A DNA stretch of 6,447 nucleotides from contig CAYFSI010000031.1 of the NCBI GenBank assembly GCA_964345825.1, forward strand, positions 1-6,447, in the 5' to 3' direction. The stretch comes from JAAYDH01 sp964345825 (lineage in GTDB: Bacteria; Bacillota_I; Bacilli_A; RFN20; CAG-826). Numbering within the stretch: position 1 is the first letter of the stretch; every line of letters starts with the position of its first letter. The position numbers and the translations under genes are program-made. This document shows positions 5,674 to 6,447 of the stretch, one piece after another. The notes beneath the pieces were generated by a model that did no database searches, was not told where the DNA came from, and saw only the letters and a program-made list of their open reading frames with translations.

Positions 5674-5782
5674 CTGCATATAATGCAGCATGTGAATACA
5701 GCTTGTCTGACGTTTGACAGCAAAAAAGTAACCTAAGCTCAATGGTGAAAAGTCAAACACCCGAAGCAAGGAATTCACACCT
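5674..5782 (+). ncRNA. S4-type leader RNA with a pseudoknot, upstream of rpsD
   Basis: In Bacillota S4 represses its own gene by binding a pseudoknotted leader. Here a 5' hairpin CTGCAT-ATA-ATGCAG (5674-5688) is followed by a closing helix TGTGAAT/ATTCACA (5691-5697 with 5773-5779). Inside, GCTTG (5701-5705) can pair with CAAG (5767-5770) or as AGCTT with AAGCT (5735-5739). GGTG (5744-5747) and CACC (5758-5761) form a hairpin whose loop GTCAAA (5752-5757) is complementary to the upstream TTTGAC (5713-5718), which makes a pseudoknot. No GC-rich terminator follows, so control is probably at translation. CCT-ATT (5780-5785) could pair with AATAAGG (5802-5808) at the edge of the Shine-Dalgarno region. 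The family name rests on location and fold, not on a model search. Confidence 0.75.
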
Positions 5783-5827
5783 ATTCATTATTTTGCAAAA
5801 AAATAAGGAAAGGAAGGAAAATATATC

Positions 5828-6433
5828 ATGAGATATACTGGATCAAATTGGAAAAGATCTCGCCGTTTGGGTTTTTCAACACTCGAAACTGGTAAAGAAA
5901 TTGCCAAACGTCCCTATGGCCCTGGCCAACATGGTAATGGTCGCAAGAGAAAACCATCGGAATACGGCAAACAGTTAATTGAAAAGCAAAAGCTCAGACA
6001 TATGTATGATGTCAATGAAAGACAATTCCGTCGTCTCTTCATGATTGCGTTACGCAGCACTGAAGTTACCGGATATGCCTTCATGAAATTACTTGAATCA
6101 CGTCTCGATAACCTCGTGTTCCGTATGGGCTTAGCTCGTACTCGCCGCGGTGCTCGTCAATTAGTGAATCATGGACACATCGAAGTCAACGGCAAAAAGG
6201 TCGATATTCCAAGTTATTTGTGCACAGTTGGTGATGTCATCTCTGTTAGAGAAAACAGCCGCGACTTAAAAGTGATTAAAGAATCTCTCGATTCTCTCGC
6301 CACAAAAGTCGGTTGGGTTGAAGTTGACCACGAAAAACTCTCCGGAAAATTTGTCCGCGAAGTTGATCGCAAAGAATTACCACAAGACATCGTTGAATCA
6401 CAAATCGTTGAATACTATAACCGCAAGCTATAA
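5828..6433 (+). CDS. rpsD: 30S ribosomal protein S4
   Basis: S4 is a primary 16S rRNA binding protein that starts 30S body assembly and contributes to decoding accuracy. The 201 residues match the family's length. MRYTGSNWKRSRRLG (1-15) and KRPYGPGQHG (27-36) mark the N terminus, EYGKQLIEKQKLRHMYDVNERQFRRLF spans 45-71, and the S4 RNA-binding domain runs from about 91 to 150, with RLDNLVFRMGLARTRRGAR (92-110) and LVNHGHIEVNGKKVDIPSYL (112-131). The N-terminal zinc-binding cysteines are absent (the only cysteine is 132), so this is the zinc-free form. The usual alanine after Met is missing (MRYTG rather than MARYTG). A purine-rich AAGGAAAGGAAGGA region (5805-5818) ends about 9 nt before the ATG. 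It diverges from ezrA, a neighbourhood seen in other Bacillota, and has its own promoter and leader. Confidence 0.98.
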   Translation: MRYTGSNWKRSRRLGFSTLETGKEIAKRPYGPGQHGNGRKRKPSEYGKQLIEKQKLRHMYDVNERQFRRLFMIALRSTEVTGYAFMKLLESRLDNLVFRMGLARTRRGARQLVNHGHIEVNGKKVDIPSYLCTVGDVISVRENSRDLKVIKESLDSLATKVGWVEVDHEKLSGKFVREVDRKELPQDIVESQIVEYYNRKL

Positions 6434-6447
6434 AAACAAAAGGAACC

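Noticed and set aside
5679..5684. Perfect TATAAT as the rpsD -10
   Set aside because: No acceptable -35 lies 16-18 bp upstream and no TG extension is present; TTGACT-N17-TATATT just upstream is a better promoter.
5539..5778. 79-residue open frame on the - strand
   Set aside because: It runs across the rpsD promoter and S4 leader, resembles no family I know and has no clear ribosome binding site; its openness is expected in AT-rich DNA read by chance.
1..6447. Mobile element, CRISPR array, toxin-antitoxin or defence system
   Set aside because: No transposase or integrase motifs, regularly spaced repeats, attachment sites or unknown gene clusters are visible; all coding regions belong to conserved housekeeping families.

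Overview
This window comes from an AT-rich, low-GC Gram-positive bacterium (Bacillota, or a relative on the Acholeplasma, RF39 or Erysipelotrichia side). Four things point that way: the infC-rpmI-rplT operon behind an L20-type leader RNA, an EzrA homologue, a zinc-free S4 protein behind a Firmicute-type S4 leader, and the ezrA-nifZ-thiI gene order known from Bacillus. UGA appears to be a stop codon (nifZ ends in a TGA that overlaps the thiI ATG), and all tryptophan codons checked by eye are TGG, so the mycoplasma code is unlikely. I cannot name the genus.

Layout. Bases 1-172 hold a strong extended -10 promoter and a structured leader ending in an intrinsic terminator. Next, on the + strand, come infC (IF-3), rpmI (L35) and rplT (L20), tightly packed, with a terminator at 1343-1372 that can work in both directions. 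On the - strand, read from 5427 down to 1374, lie ezrA (split into two overlapping reading frames), nifZ (cysteine desulfurase) and thiI (tRNA 4-thiouridine synthase); each overlaps the next by 4-17 nt. A 400-bp divergent intergenic region (5428-5827) holds the ezrA ribosome binding site and a weak promoter candidate, several small hairpins of unknown role, a good rpsD promoter and a pseudoknotted S4-type leader. rpsD (S4) fills 5828-6433 on the + strand.

How the genes work together. The two + strand units are ribosome and initiation genes, each probably under feedback by its own ribosomal protein (L20, S4) through leader RNA. The - strand unit joins a division-ring regulator to a two-gene tRNA thiolation module: NifZ takes sulfur from cysteine and passes it to ThiI, which makes s4U in tRNA.

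This is core-genome housekeeping DNA. I found no sign of a new system, mobile element or CRISPR array. The points most worth checking are the split ezrA with a UCC UGA junction, the probable non-AUG (AUC) start of infC, a possible long-range antiterminator pairing in the L20 leader, and the S4 leader pseudoknot.
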